Shown here: positions 1 through 11,130 of the stretch, in pieces
Layout: each line of letters starts with the position of its first letter
How positions within the stretch are numbered: the stretch's first letter is position 1
From: Stenotrophomonas sp. 278
GTDB lineage: Bacteria > Pseudomonadota > Gammaproteobacteria > Xanthomonadales > Xanthomonadaceae
Reading direction: 5' to 3'
Length of the DNA stretch: 50,024 bases
Assembly (NCBI RefSeq): GCF_003935715.1
Contig: NZ_RHPP01000014.1
Coordinates: forward strand, 1 to 50,024
Program-made: the position numbers and the translations under genes
The notes under the pieces: generated by a model
The model's database searches: none
Told to the model about the DNA's origin: nothing
Seen by the model: the letters and a program-made list of their open reading frames with translations, nothing else

Positions 1-24
1 CCGTGAATCCATCCATGGAGGCTA

Positions 25-49
25 CTCGGACGCCATCCATGGCGCCGAG
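25..49. repeat. Imperfect palindrome at window edge
   Basis: An inverted repeat with arms CTCGG/CCGAG around GCCAT/ATGGC lies downstream of fumC. It has no T-run on either side, so it is not an obvious intrinsic terminator. A second, degenerate SMAG-like palindrome (AGCCGGGC aa AGCCCGGC) follows at about 123-141. Nothing else is visible in positions 1-179. Confidence 0.4.
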
Positions 50-179
50 TGTCCCGCAAACCCACCCCGGCACGCCCAAACACGTAGACCGGCAGCCAAG
101 AGCTGTTCGCCCAAATGCATGAAGCCGGGCAAAGCCCGGCCCCACGCAACACATCGCAATCGCAGGGCGCGTTAAGCGA

Positions 180-1622
180 TCAACCGCCACCGCCCGAACC
201 GCCGCCGGCGTGGATGCCGCCAGCGGTCAGTGCGGCAGGATCCAGCAGGCGGCGCAGCTCCGCTTCGCTGAGGCCGCTGTCTTCCTTGGCCACGTCCAGC
301 ACCGGGCGCTGCTCCTTGTAGGCGCGTTTGGCAATTGCGGCCGCCTTTTCGTAACCGATGATCGGGTTCAGCGCGGTCACCAGGATCGGGTTGCGGCCCA
401 GGGCTTCGCGCACGCGATCCTCGCGCACTTTCAGGCCTGCGATCGCGGTGTCCGCCAGCAGGCGCGAGATGTTGGACAGCAGACCGATACCATCCAGCAG
501 GTTCGCCGCCACCAGCGGCAGGGTCACGTTCAACTGGAAGTTGCCGGTCTGCCCCGCCACCGTGATCGCGGTGTGGTGGCCGATCACCTGTGCGCACACC
601 ATCACCGTGGCTTCCGGAATCACCGGATTGACTTTGCCCGGCATGATCGAGCTGCCCGGCTGCAGCGCCGGCAGCTCAATCTCGCCCAGGCCCGCCAGCG
701 GACCGGCATTCATCCAGCGCAGGTCGTTGGCGATCTTGATCAGTGCCACCGCCAGCGCGTTGAGCTGACCCGAAAGCTCCACCGCATCGTCCTGCGCGGC
801 CAGCCCTTCAAATTTGTTTTCGGCGCTGTCAAACCGCACGCCGGTCTGCTGCTTCAGGCGTTTTGCCACGCGCTCGCCGAACCGCGGGTCCGCATTGATC
901 CCGGTGCCGATGGCGGTGCCGCCGAGCGGAAGGCGGCGCAGGCGTTTGAGTGCGTCTTCCAGCCGCTCCTGCGCCGAAGCCAGCTGCGCCGACCAGGCAC
1001 CGAACTCCTGCTCGAAGGTCAGTGGCATCGCATCCATAAGATGCGTACGGCCGGTCTTGACCACCTTGCGCAGGCTGCGCCCCTTCTTGTCGATGGTCCT
1101 GCGCAGGTGCACCAGCGCCGGCAGCAGCTGTTCGTGCACGCCGAGCAGCGCGGACACCCGCAACGCGGTGGGAATCACGTCGTTGGAGCTCTGGCCCTGG
1201 TTGACGTGGTCGTTCGGGTGCACCGCGGTCTTGCCGGCCTTGCCTGCCCGGTTGGCCAAGGTGGCGATCACCTCGTTGGCATTCATGTTCGACGAGGTGC
1301 CCGAGCCGGTCTGGTACACGTCAATCGGGAAATGCGCGTCGTGGTCGCCCGCGGCCACTTCGCTTGCCGCCGCTTCGATGGCCTTGCCGATGTTCTTCGG
1401 CAGGTGGCCCAGTTCGGCGTTGACCGCCGCCGCTGCGCCCTTCACCAGGCCCAGGGCGCGGATGAAGCCGCGCGGCATGCGCTGGCCGGAGACCGGGAAG
1501 TTTTCCACCGCACGCTGGGTCTGTGCGCCCCACAAGGCGTCTGCAGGCACCTGCAGTTCACCCATGCTGTCGTGCTCGACGCGGAACGCCTGCAGGGGCC
1601 GTTTTGTTGCAGCTTTGCTCAT
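180..1622 (-). CDS. fumC: Class II fumarate hydratase FumC
   Basis: The 480-residue protein reversibly hydrates fumarate to L-malate in the cytosolic TCA cycle. This is the iron-free, oxygen-stable class II enzyme. The superfamily signature GSSIMPGKVNP is present about two thirds along. TGSGTSSNMNANEV, NQGQSSND and the catalytic-region KTGRTHLMDAMPLT also mark it as FumC rather than aspartase. The start is preceded by GGAG about 10 nt upstream. It is divergent from purB, another member of the same fold superfamily that also releases fumarate. The C-terminus ends in an unusual run of glycine and serine (GGGSGGGG) beyond the usual end of the family. An oxygen-sensitive class I fumarase is encoded at 24493-26010, so the two enzymes are probably used under different redox or iron conditions (inference). 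Confidence 0.97.
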   Translation of the reverse strand: MSKAATKRPLQAFRVEHDSMGELQVPADALWGAQTQRAVENFPVSGQRMPRGFIRALGLVKGAAAAVNAELGHLPKNIGKAIEAAASEVAAGDHDAHFPIDVYQTGSGTSSNMNANEVIATLANRAGKAGKTAVHPNDHVNQGQSSNDVIPTALRVSALLGVHEQLLPALVHLRRTIDKKGRSLRKVVKTGRTHLMDAMPLTFEQEFGAWSAQLASAQERLEDALKRLRRLPLGGTAIGTGINADPRFGERVAKRLKQQTGVRFDSAENKFEGLAAQDDAVELSGQLNALAVALIKIANDLRWMNAGPLAGLGEIELPALQPGSSIMPGKVNPVIPEATVMVCAQVIGHHTAITVAGQTGNFQLNVTLPLVAANLLDGIGLLSNISRLLADTAIAGLKVREDRVREALGRNPILVTALNPIIGYEKAAAIAKRAYKEQRPVLDVAKEDSGLSEAELRRLLDPAALTAGGIHAGGGSGGGG

Positions 1623-1630
1623 TTCGTTGA

Positions 1631-3190
<1,560 letters not shown>

Positions 3191-3218
3191 GCCTTGCGGC
3201 CCCTGTGAAACCCCGGAC

Positions 3219-3247
3219 GGGGCATCGGTTCATCCGGTGCCCCTTTT
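3219..3247 (+). terminator. Intrinsic terminator after purB
   Basis: A 10-bp stem (GGGGCATCGG pairing with CCGGTGCCCC, one GU pair) has a 5-nt loop and is followed by TTTT. It begins 29 bp after the purB stop codon. Confidence 0.85.
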
Positions 3248-3261
3248 CGTTGTGGATCGCC

Positions 3262-3334
3262 TGGGCCGGCCAACGGCCGGCGCTACCGTGTTGAACCGCA
3301 CGCCTCGGTAGCGCCGGCCGTTGGCCGGCCCAGG
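3262..3334. repeat. Inverted pair of SMAG palindromes
   Basis: Two copies of the GCCGGCC/GGCCGGC palindrome face each other, ending in CTAC at 3283-3286 and starting with GTAG at 3308-3311. They form a BIME-like pair between the purB terminator and roxA. Confidence 0.85.
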
Positions 3335-3421
3335 CGGTATCGGGCGCGTGACAGATCAGCGCAGGTGCACACACCGCCGAACCAGCGGACAATAGCCGGG
3401 TACCCTGCAAGGATTTCCCCC

Positions 3422-4822
3422 ATGGCTGTGCGCAAGACCAAAACTCCCGTCATCGAAGTCCAGGCCCGTCCCGGCTTGCCGCTGGGCATGCCTGCCGCCA
3501 CCTTCCTGCGCGACTACTGGCAGAAGCGGCCGCTGCTGATCCGCCAGGCCTTTCCGGACTTTGAAACGCCCGTGCAGCCCGAGGACCTGGCTGGCCTGGC
3601 CTGTGAGGAAACCGCGCTGGCGCGGGTGATCAGCCATGACCGCGCCACCGACGGCTGGACCGTGCGTACCGGTCCCTTCCAGGAAGAAGATTTCCCCGGC
3701 ATGCCCGACCACGACTGGACCCTGCTGGTCCAGGACGTCGACAAGTGGGACCCCGATGTGCGTGCCCTCATCCAGCACTTCGACTTCCTGCCGCGCTGGC
3801 GCATGGACGACGTGATGATCAGCTTCGCCGCCACCGGCGGCTCCGTCGGGGCCCATGTCGACCAGTACGACGTGTTCCTGCTGCAGGCCTACGGCCACCG
3901 CCGCTGGCAGATCGACGCCAGCGAGTCAATCAACGGCAAGCGGCCGCCACTGGACTTCCGCGATGACGTCGACATCAAGCTGCTCAAGCGCTTCAAGGTC
4001 ACCCATGACTGGGTGCTGGCTCCCGGCGACATGCTGTACCTGCCGCCCAACGTGCCGCACAACGGGGTCGCCGAAGACCCCTGCCTGACCTTCTCGTTCG
4101 GCATGCGCGCCCCGGCCGCCGCCGAACTGATCAGCGACTATCTGGACACGCTGATCATGGATGCCAGCGAGGACATCCGCTATCACGACCCCGATCTCAA
4201 GGTGCCGGAAGATCCCAACGAGATCGATACCGTCGCCATGAACCGGGTCGTGGCCGCGCTCAATGCCATCCGCATGAACGACCCCGACCGCCTGGGCGAC
4301 TGGTTCGGCCGCTTCATCACCACCTACCGCGCCGCGGGCGAGGTCACCGCCAATGGTGAGCCGCTGCCGCGTGAAGAGATCGAGTCCGCCCTCGCTGGCG
4401 GCTTCGTGCTCGGGCGCCACCCTTGGGCCCGGCTGGCCTGGCGTCGCGCCAGCCGCGGGGCCAGCCTGTACTGCAGCGGGCTGGAATTTGCCCTGTCGGT
4501 GAAGGACGCCCAGTCCCTGGCCGCGCTGGAACAGCTGGATGCCGGCAGCTATGGCAAGCTCTCCGCCAAGGGCCGCGCTGCCGTGCAGGACCTGGTCGCC
4601 GGCGGCTACTACCAGTTGATCGACCCCAGCGCCTTCGACGAAGAAGACGACATCGAAGAGGGCTACGAGATCGTTGACGCCACCGAGACCGTCGAAGTGA
4701 TGGAAGACGCCGACCTGGAAGCCGACGTCCACGAGGTCACCATTCACGAGGACGGCGTCGAAGTGATTGTCGAGTTCGACGACAGCGACGACAGCAACGA
4801 CACCGACGAGCCGCGCCGCTGA
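3422..4822 (+). CDS. roxA: Ribosomal protein uL16 arginine hydroxylase, RoxA/YcfD family
   Basis: This is a JmjC-type 2-oxoglutarate and Fe(II) oxygenase. E. coli YcfD (RoxA) hydroxylates an arginine of ribosomal protein uL16. The iron triad is visible as H145-x-D147 (GAHVDQYDVF) and H213 (NVPHNGVAED), and the N-terminus FLRDYWQKRPLLIRQAF is characteristic. The ATG at 3422 has AAGGA 8 nt upstream and is preferred over an in-frame ATG at 3365. At 466 residues it is roughly 90 longer than E. coli YcfD. The extra length is a C-terminal tail from about residue 405 that is extremely rich in Asp and Glu and unlikely to be part of the catalytic fold. It overlaps no gene but sits one base before the next ORF, so the two are surely co-transcribed. 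Confidence 0.9.
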   Translation: MAVRKTKTPVIEVQARPGLPLGMPAATFLRDYWQKRPLLIRQAFPDFETPVQPEDLAGLACEETALARVISHDRATDGWTVRTGPFQEEDFPGMPDHDWTLLVQDVDKWDPDVRALIQHFDFLPRWRMDDVMISFAATGGSVGAHVDQYDVFLLQAYGHRRWQIDASESINGKRPPLDFRDDVDIKLLKRFKVTHDWVLAPGDMLYLPPNVPHNGVAEDPCLTFSFGMRAPAAAELISDYLDTLIMDASEDIRYHDPDLKVPEDPNEIDTVAMNRVVAALNAIRMNDPDRLGDWFGRFITTYRAAGEVTANGEPLPREEIESALAGGFVLGRHPWARLAWRRASRGASLYCSGLEFALSVKDAQSLAALEQLDAGSYGKLSAKGRAAVQDLVAGGYYQLIDPSAFDEEDDIEEGYEIVDATETVEVMEDADLEADVHEVTIHEDGVEVIVEFDDSDDSNDTDEPRR

Positions 4823-4823
4823 C

Positions 4824-5351
4824 ATGGACCACCCCGGCGAGCCCCTGCTGCCCGACCTGGCCCGCCTGCTGAGCGGGGCCGCCACCGTCGACACGGCCGA
4901 CCAGGCCGTGTCGATCACGACGGCAATCGCGCAGCGGGCCCGCCGCCAACTGTGGATCCACAGCCGCCTGCTCGACCCCGGCCTGCTGGACGCCCCGCCG
5001 GTGCTGGAGGCGCTGCGCCGCTTCGCCACCGCGCGTCACGACAAGCAGGTCTGCATCATCGTCCACGACGCCAGCGCCGTCGCCGCCGCCGGTTCACCCC
5101 TGCTGGGGCTGATCCAGCGCCTGCCCACCGTGTTCCGGGTCCGCCAGGTCACCGACCCGATCGACCGGGCGGTGGCCTCAGCCTGCCTGCTCAATGATGT
5201 GGGCGACTACTACTTTCGTCTGAGCGGGCATCGGCTCGACGGCGAAGCCGGCCTCGCGCAGCCGGCACGTTCGCGGCCGTTGCAGGACGGTTTGCAGCGC
5301 GTATGGGAACGTTCGCGTGATTGCACCGAGTTGCGCGCGCTCGGCCTGTAG
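4824..5351 (+). CDS. Small PLD-like (DUF7931-type) protein of unknown function
   Basis: A 175-residue cytosolic protein starts one base after the roxA stop. It has no signal peptide or membrane segment. The core has an alternating strand/helix pattern, RRQLWIHSRLLDPGLLD followed by a helix and VCIIVHD, and then YYFRLSGHRLDGEAG. This resembles the phospholipase-D-like fold called DUF7931, which I recall beside roxA homologues in related bacteria, sometimes fused to an acetyltransferase. The HxKx4D catalytic signature of true PLD enzymes is absent, so an enzymatic role is doubtful. Tight coupling to roxA suggests a shared job in ribosome modification or translation, but that is inference only. 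Confidence 0.65.
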   Translation: MDHPGEPLLPDLARLLSGAATVDTADQAVSITTAIAQRARRQLWIHSRLLDPGLLDAPPVLEALRRFATARHDKQVCIIVHDASAVAAAGSPLLGLIQRLPTVFRVRQVTDPIDRAVASACLLNDVGDYYFRLSGHRLDGEAGLAQPARSRPLQDGLQRVWERSRDCTELRALGL

Positions 5352-5438
5352 TCGCGAAGGAGGGGCTGAACCTGTCTGGGAATGACACCGCAAGCCCCGG
5401 AAAGTCCCGTTTGCTGCCCCTTCCTGTCCTGATGGGGG

Positions 5439-5444
5439 TACAAT
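5439..5444 (+). promoter_or_regulatory. Candidate -10 box for the sucA operon
   Basis: TACAAT lies about 94 bp before the proposed GTG start of sucA, in a 186-bp gap after the previous gene. No convincing -35 element is visible at the right spacing. It would give an untranslated leader of roughly 85-90 nt. Confidence 0.35.
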
Positions 5445-5537
5445 TTGGTGGTTAGATACCGCCCGCGCAGGGCTATTCACATTTGTCCTGCCGGATCATC
5501 GAAGACTTACCCCCACAAGCGAATCCGACCCTCCATC

Positions 5538-8369
5538 GTGGACAATCTACTGAAGCAGTTTGCGCAGTCATCGCAGCTCGCCGGCGGCAACGCCTCCTAT
5601 GTCGAGGATCTGTACGAGCAGTACCTCGTTTCTCCGGACAGTGTCGATCCCAAATGGAAGACCTACTTCGACGGCTTCAAGGGCCGCGAAGCCGGTGACA
5701 TTCCGCACTCGGCCGTCATCGCCCACATTGCCGACGCCGCCAAGGACGCCCTCAAGGGTGGTACCGGCGCTGGCGCAGGCGACGAACGCGAGCGCAATGT
5801 CGGTCGCCTGATCACGGCCTACCGCTCGCGCGGCCACCTGGACGCCAAGCTCGACCCGCTGGGTCTGGCCCAGGCCGTGAACTCGCCCGATCTGGGCCTG
5901 CCCTTCCACAGCCTGTCCGAAGGCGACCTCAACGCCGAGTTCAGCACCGGCGGTGTCGGTGGTCAGCCGCGCATGAAGCTGCGCGACCTGCTGGCGCGCC
6001 TGAAGGCGACCTATACCGGCTCGATCGGTGCAGAGTTCATGCACATCTCCGAGGTCGAGCAGCGCCAGTGGATCTACCAGCGCCTCGAACTCGCCGGTGG
6101 CAACTACAACCTGGATGCGGACACCAAGCGCCGCACCCTGGAGCGCCTGACCGCCGCTGAAGGCCTGGAACGCTACCTGCACACCAAGTATGTCGGCCAG
6201 AAGCGCTTCTCGCTGGAAGGTGGCGACGCGCTGATCCCGATGATGGACACCATCATCCGTGACGCCGGCAAGGACGGGGTCAAGGACGTGGTGATCGGCA
6301 TGGCCCACCGCGGCCGTCTGAACGTGCTGGTCAACACCCTTGGCAAGAACCCGCGCAAGCTGTTCGACGAATTCGAAGGCAAGTTCGAGCACGACGAGCA
6401 TGCTTCGGCCGGTGACGTGAAGTACCACATGGGCTTCTCGGCCGACGTCGCCACCGATGGCGGCCCGGTGCACCTGGCGCTGGCGTTCAACCCGTCGCAC
6501 CTGGAAATCGCCGACCCGGTCGTGGCCGGTTCCGTGCGTTCGCGCCAGGAGCGCCGCAAGGACACCGCACGCAAGCAGGTCATGCCGATCCTCATCCACG
6601 GCGACGCGGCCTTTTCCGGCCAGGGCGTGGTCATGGAGCTGTTCCAGATGTCGCAGGCCCGCGGCTTCGCCGTGGGCGGGACCGTGCACATCGTGGTCAA
6701 CAACCAGGTCGGTTTCACCACCTCCAATCCGCTGGACACCCGCTCCACCCGTTACGCGACCGACGTGGCCAAGATGATTGCCGCGCCGGTGCTGCACGTG
6801 AACGGCGACGATCCGGAAGCCGTGGTGTTCGCGGCCAAGCTGGCGTTTGATTTCCGCCAGAAGTTCGCCAAGGACGTGGTCATCGACCTGATGTGCTACC
6901 GCCGCTGGGGCCACAACGAAGCCGACGAACCGGCGATCACCCAGCCGCTGATGTACCAGGTCATCCGCAAGCACCAGACCACCCGCGAGCTGTACGCCGC
7001 GCAGCTGGAACAGGCTGGCGTCATCGCCGCCGGTGCCGGCAAGGCGATGGTCGATGCCTACCGCGAGAAGCTGGACGCCGGTGAAGTGACCACCGAGCTG
7101 GCCAAGGTCGAGAAGACCCCGCCGACCAGTCCGCTGTTCGTCGACTGGCCGAAGCTGCTGGAAGGCAAGCTGTCCGATCCGGTCTCCACCAAGGTGGACA
7201 TGGGCAAGCTCAAGCAGCTGGCTGAAATGATCAACACCGTGCCGGCCGAAGTGGAACTGCACTCGCGCGTGGCCAAGGTGTACGACGACCGTCGCAAGAT
7301 GGCCGCCGGCGAGATCCCGGGCGACTGGGGCTTCGCGGAAAACCTCGCCTACGCCACCCTGCTCGACGAAGGCCGTGCCATGCGCCTGGTCGGCCAGGAC
7401 GTGGGCCGTGGCACCTTCACCCATCGCCACGCGATCCTGCACGACCAGAAGACCGACAACTACTACCTGCCGCTGCGGCAGCTGGTGGATTCGCCGGAGA
7501 AGGTCGCGGTGATCGACTCGCTGCTCAGCGAAGAAGCGGTGATGGCCTTTGAATACGGCTTCTCCACCACCGATCCCAACACCCTGTGCATCTGGGAAGG
7601 CCAGTTCGGCGACTTCGCCAATGGTGCCCAGGTGGTCATCGACCAGTTCATCGCTGCCGGCGAAGCCAAGTGGGGCCGCATTTCCGGCCTGACCCTGCTG
7701 CTGCCGCACGGCTATGAAGGGCAAGGTCCGGAACACAGCTCGGCGCGCCTGGAGCGTTTCCTGCAGCTGTGCGCGCTGGAGAACATGCTGGTGGTGGTGC
7801 CCTCCACCCCGGCCCAGGCCTTCCACATGCTGCGTCGCCAGCTGTGCATGACCACCCGCAAGCCGCTGGTGGTGATGTCGCCGAAGTCGCTGCTGCGCCA
7901 CAAGCTGGCCGTGTCGACCCTGGACGAACTGGCCAACGGCGAGTTCCAGCACCTGATCGGCGACGCCAATGCGGACGCCAAAAAGGTCAAGCGCGTGGTG
8001 CTGTGCTCGGGCAAGGTCTACTACGACCTGCTCGAAGACCAGACCAAGCGTGGCCAGGACGACGTTGCCATCATCCGCGTGGAACAGCTGTATCCGTTCC
8101 CGCGCGCGCTGCTGGCCGCCGAACTGAAGAAGTACGGCAACGCCACCGACGTGGTGTGGACGCAGGAGGAACCGCAGAACCAGGGTGCGTGGTACCAGAT
8201 CCGCCACCACCTGCAGTTCTGCCTGGCCGATGGCCAGAACCTGCACTACGCCGGTCGCGCACGTTCGGCTTCGCCGGCCGCCGGTCACATGGCTGACCAC
8301 ATCATCGAACAGCAGAAGCTGGTCGCCGATGCCCTGGTCAACCCGTTCAACGACGTTGTCGCTGAATAA
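5538..8369 (+). CDS. sucA: 2-oxoglutarate dehydrogenase E1 component SucA
   Basis: The 943-residue thiamine-diphosphate enzyme decarboxylates 2-oxoglutarate and passes succinyl to the lipoyl arm of SucB. The TPP motif starts at HGDAAFSGQG (about residue 354) and ends at VVNNQVGF. GMAHRGRLNVLVNTLGK and YRRWGHNEADEPAITQP are E1o hallmarks. The open frame extends to 5445. A GTG at 5538 giving MDNLLKQFAQSSQL is preferred, because family members begin at this point and the upstream residues look random. No strong Shine-Dalgarno precedes it. It is first in the sucA-sucB-lpd operon, 42 nt before sucB. Confidence 0.96.
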   Translation: MDNLLKQFAQSSQLAGGNASYVEDLYEQYLVSPDSVDPKWKTYFDGFKGREAGDIPHSAVIAHIADAAKDALKGGTGAGAGDERERNVGRLITAYRSRGHLDAKLDPLGLAQAVNSPDLGLPFHSLSEGDLNAEFSTGGVGGQPRMKLRDLLARLKATYTGSIGAEFMHISEVEQRQWIYQRLELAGGNYNLDADTKRRTLERLTAAEGLERYLHTKYVGQKRFSLEGGDALIPMMDTIIRDAGKDGVKDVVIGMAHRGRLNVLVNTLGKNPRKLFDEFEGKFEHDEHASAGDVKYHMGFSADVATDGGPVHLALAFNPSHLEIADPVVAGSVRSRQERRKDTARKQVMPILIHGDAAFSGQGVVMELFQMSQARGFAVGGTVHIVVNNQVGFTTSNPLDTRSTRYATDVAKMIAAPVLHVNGDDPEAVVFAAKLAFDFRQKFAKDVVIDLMCYRRWGHNEADEPAITQPLMYQVIRKHQTTRELYAAQLEQAGVIAAGAGKAMVDAYREKLDAGEVTTELAKVEKTPPTSPLFVDWPKLLEGKLSDPVSTKVDMGKLKQLAEMINTVPAEVELHSRVAKVYDDRRKMAAGEIPGDWGFAENLAYATLLDEGRAMRLVGQDVGRGTFTHRHAILHDQKTDNYYLPLRQLVDSPEKVAVIDSLLSEEAVMAFEYGFSTTDPNTLCIWEGQFGDFANGAQVVIDQFIAAGEAKWGRISGLTLLLPHGYEGQGPEHSSARLERFLQLCALENMLVVVPSTPAQAFHMLRRQLCMTTRKPLVVMSPKSLLRHKLAVSTLDELANGEFQHLIGDANADAKKVKRVVLCSGKVYYDLLEDQTKRGQDDVAIIRVEQLYPFPRALLAAELKKYGNATDVVWTQEEPQNQGAWYQIRHHLQFCLADGQNLHYAGRARSASPAAGHMADHIIEQQKLVADALVNPFNDVVAE

Positions 8370-8411
8370 CCCCCACTCATTTCTAGAAAAGACAAATCAG
8401 GAAGCTCCCGC

Positions 8412-9608
8412 ATGGCCACCGAAGTCAAAGCCCCGGTACTGCCCGAATCCGTCGCCGACGGCACCATCGCCACCTGGCACAAGAAAGTCGGCGATGCCGT
8501 CAAGCGCGATGAAAACCTGCTGGATCTGGAAACCGACAAGGTCGTTCTGGAAGTGCCGTCGCCGGTCGATGGCGTGCTGAAGGAAATCAAGTTCGAAGTG
8601 GGTGCCACCGTGACCTCCAGCCAGGTCGTGGCGATCATCGAGGAAGGCGCGGTTGCCGAAGCCCCGGCTCCGGCGGCCGAAGCGCCGAAGGCTGAAGCCC
8701 CGAAGGCCGCTGCTCCGGCTGCTGCTGCCGCTCCGGCTCCGGCCGCCAAGTCGGCCGCTGATGCCCTGCCCCCGGGTGCCCGCTTCACCGCCATCACCGA
8801 AGGCGTGAACCCGGCCGACGTCGACGGCACCGGCCGTCGCGGCGCGGTGACCAAGGAAGACATCGTCAACTTCGCCCGTAACGGCGGTGCCGGCAAGGCC
8901 GGTGGCGCACGTCCGGAAGAACGCGTGCCGATGACCCGCATCCGCAAGCGCATTGCCGAACGCCTGATGGAGTCCAAGAACTCCACCGCCATGCTGACCA
9001 CCTTCAACGAAGTCGACCTGAGCAAGGTGTCGGCCGCGCGCAAGGAACTGCAGGACGAGTTCGTCAAGGCACACGGCATCAAGCTGGGCTTCATGAGCTT
9101 CTTCGTGAAGGCCGCCGCCAACGCGCTGCAGCGCTTCCCGCTGGTCAACGCCTCGATCGATGGTGACGACATCATCTATCACGGCTACGCCGACGTCTCG
9201 ATCGCCGTGTCCACCGAAAAGGGTCTGGTGACCCCGGTGCTGCGCAACGTCGAGCGCATGTCCTTCGCCGACATCGAAAAGACCATTGCCGAGTACGCCA
9301 AGAAGGCGCGCGACGGCAAGCTGGGCCTGGACGAACTGCAGGGCGGCACCTTCACCGTGACCAACGGCGGCACCTTCGGTTCGCTGCTGTCCACCCCGAT
9401 CATCAACCCGCCGCAGAGCGCCATCCTGGGCATGCACGCCATCAAGGAGCGTCCGATCGCCCAGAACGGCCAGGTCGTGATCGCGCCGATGATGTACCTG
9501 GCGCTGTCCTACGACCACCGCATCATCGACGGCAAGGACTCGGTGCAGTTCCTGGTGGACATCAAGAACCAGCTGGAAAACCCGGGCCGCATGCTGTTCG
9601 GCCTGTAA
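8412..9608 (+). CDS. sucB: Dihydrolipoyllysine succinyltransferase SucB (E2)
   Basis: The 398-residue E2 core of the 2-oxoglutarate dehydrogenase complex transfers succinyl to CoA. One N-terminal lipoyl domain carries the lipoylated lysine in [10 protein letters not shown] (K43). It is followed by an Ala/Pro/Glu-rich swinging linker at about 80-115 and a peripheral-subunit-binding domain around 118-150 ([13 protein letters not shown] to TKEDIVNF). The C-terminal catalytic acyltransferase domain has the active-site motif SYDHRIIDG with H369 and D373. AGGAAG precedes the ATG. It lies between the E1 and E3 genes in the same operon. A stem-loop without a T-run separates it from lpd. Confidence 0.97.
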   Translation: MATEVKAPVLPESVADGTIATWHKKVGDAVKRDENLLDLETDKVVLEVPSPVDGVLKEIKFEVGATVTSSQVVAIIEEGAVAEAPAPAAEAPKAEAPKAAAPAAAAAPAPAAKSAADALPPGARFTAITEGVNPADVDGTGRRGAVTKEDIVNFARNGGAGKAGGARPEERVPMTRIRKRIAERLMESKNSTAMLTTFNEVDLSKVSAARKELQDEFVKAHGIKLGFMSFFVKAAANALQRFPLVNASIDGDDIIYHGYADVSIAVSTEKGLVTPVLRNVERMSFADIEKTIAEYAKKARDGKLGLDELQGGTFTVTNGGTFGSLLSTPIINPPQSAILGMHAIKERPIAQNGQVVIAPMMYLALSYDHRIIDGKDSVQFLVDIKNQLENPGRMLFGL

Positions 9609-9618
9609 GACCTTCCCG

Positions 9619-9643
9619 CCCCTCCGTGCTTCGCGCGGAGGGG
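9619..9643 (+). other. sucB-lpd intercistronic stem-loop
   Basis: CCCCTCCG pairs with CGGAGGGG around a 9-nt loop in the 63-nt gap between sucB and lpd. No U-run follows, so it is more likely an RNA-processing or stability element, or a leaky attenuator, than a terminator. Confidence 0.5.
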
Positions 9644-9671
9644 TTCTGGTAAAAGCAACAAGGAACTATCA

Positions 9672-11108
9672 ATGGCTGAACAATTCGACGTTGTCGTCAT
9701 CGGTGCCGGCCCGGCCGGCTACCATGCCGCCATCCGTGCCGCCCAGCTGGGCCTGAAGACCGCCTGCATCGACGCCGCTCTGGGCAAGGACGGCAAGCCG
9801 GCCCTGGGTGGCACCTGCCTGCGCGTGGGCTGCATTCCGTCCAAGGCGCTGCTGGACTCCTCGCGCCAGTACTGGAACATGGGCCACATCTTTGGCGACC
9901 ACGGCATCAGCTTCAAGGACGCCAAGATCGACGTCGAAGCGATGGTGGGCCGCAAGGACAAGATCGTAAAGCAGTTCACCGGCGGCATCGGCATGCTGTT
10001 CAAGGCCAACAAGGTGACCCCGTACTACGGTTTCGGTGAGCTGCAGCCGGGCAAGATCGTCAAGGTCACCCAGCACGACGGCACCGTCGTGGAACTGGCC
10101 GGCACCAACATCATCATCGCGGCCGGTTCGGACTCGATCGAACTGCCGTTCGCCAAGTTCGACGGCGAAACCATCGTCGACAACGTCGGCGGCCTGGACT
10201 TCACCGAAGTGCCGGCGCGTCTGGCCGTCATCGGTGCCGGCGTGATCGGTCTGGAACTGGGCAGCGTGTGGAAGCGCCTGGGTTCGGAAGTAACCATCCT
10301 GGAAGCGCTGCCGGACTTCCTGGCCGCGGCTGACGCCGAAGTGGCCAAGGTCGCCGCCAAGGAATTCAAGAAGCAGGGCCTGGACATCCGCCTGGGTGCC
10401 AAGGTCTCCAAGGCCGAAGTCACCGGCAAGGGCAAGAAGAAGGAAGTCGCCCTGACCTACGCTGACGCCGAAGGCGAGAAGAACCTCACCGTCGACAAGC
10501 TGCTGGTCGCCGTGGGCCGTCGCGCCGCCACCAAGGGCCTGCTGGCCGAAGGTACCGGCGTGAAGATCAACGAACGCGGCCAGATCGAAGTGGACGCCCA
10601 CTGCCACACCGGCGTGGACGGCATCTGGGCGGTCGGCGACTGCGTGCGCGGCCCGATGCTGGCGCACAAGGGCTTCGAGGAAGGCATCGCGGTGGCTGAG
10701 CTGATCGCCGGCCTGCCGGGTCACGTCAACTTCGACACCATTCCGTGGGTGATCTACACCGAACCGGAACTGGCCTGGGTCGGCAAGACCGAGCAGCAGC
10801 TGAAGGACGAAGGCATTCCGTACAAGGCCGGCAGCTTCCCGTTCGCCGCCAACGGCCGTGCCGTCGCCATGATCGAGCCGGCCGGCTTCGTGAAGGTGCT
10901 GGCACACGCCGAAACCGACCGAATCCTCGGCATGCACCTGGTCGGTGCCAACGTTTCCGAGCTGGTGCACGAAGGTGTGCTGACCATGGAGTTCAGCGGC
11001 TCGGCCGACGACCTGGCCCGCATCTGCCACGCGCACCCGTCGCTGTCGGAAGTGGTCCACGACGCCGCCATGGCCGTCAGCAAGCGCGCCATCCACAAGG
11101 CCAATTGA
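9672..11108 (+). CDS. lpdA: Dihydrolipoyl dehydrogenase (E3)
   Basis: The 478-residue FAD flavoprotein reoxidises dihydrolipoamide for the 2-oxo acid dehydrogenase complexes, reducing NAD. The FAD dinucleotide motif DVVVIGAGPAGYHAA is at the N-terminus. The redox disulfide is C49-x4-C54 in GGTCLRVGCIPSK, a second Rossmann motif is AVIGAGVIGLELGSVW, and the dimer-interface histidine is in CHAHPSLSEVVHDA near the C-terminus. It is the last gene of the sucA-sucB-lpd operon and is followed by a strong terminator. It could also serve the orphan fused E1 at 15.8-18.1 kb (inference). Confidence 0.97.
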   Translation: MAEQFDVVVIGAGPAGYHAAIRAAQLGLKTACIDAALGKDGKPALGGTCLRVGCIPSKALLDSSRQYWNMGHIFGDHGISFKDAKIDVEAMVGRKDKIVKQFTGGIGMLFKANKVTPYYGFGELQPGKIVKVTQHDGTVVELAGTNIIIAAGSDSIELPFAKFDGETIVDNVGGLDFTEVPARLAVIGAGVIGLELGSVWKRLGSEVTILEALPDFLAAADAEVAKVAAKEFKKQGLDIRLGAKVSKAEVTGKGKKKEVALTYADAEGEKNLTVDKLLVAVGRRAATKGLLAEGTGVKINERGQIEVDAHCHTGVDGIWAVGDCVRGPMLAHKGFEEGIAVAELIAGLPGHVNFDTIPWVIYTEPELAWVGKTEQQLKDEGIPYKAGSFPFAANGRAVAMIEPAGFVKVLAHAETDRILGMHLVGANVSELVHEGVLTMEFSGSADDLARICHAHPSLSEVVHDAAMAVSKRAIHKAN

Positions 11109-11130
11109 TCGGCCTTGATGTGAGGTAACG

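Noticed and set aside
121-147. Intrinsic terminator for fumC
   Set aside because: A SMAG-like palindrome is present but no T-run follows on the minus strand.
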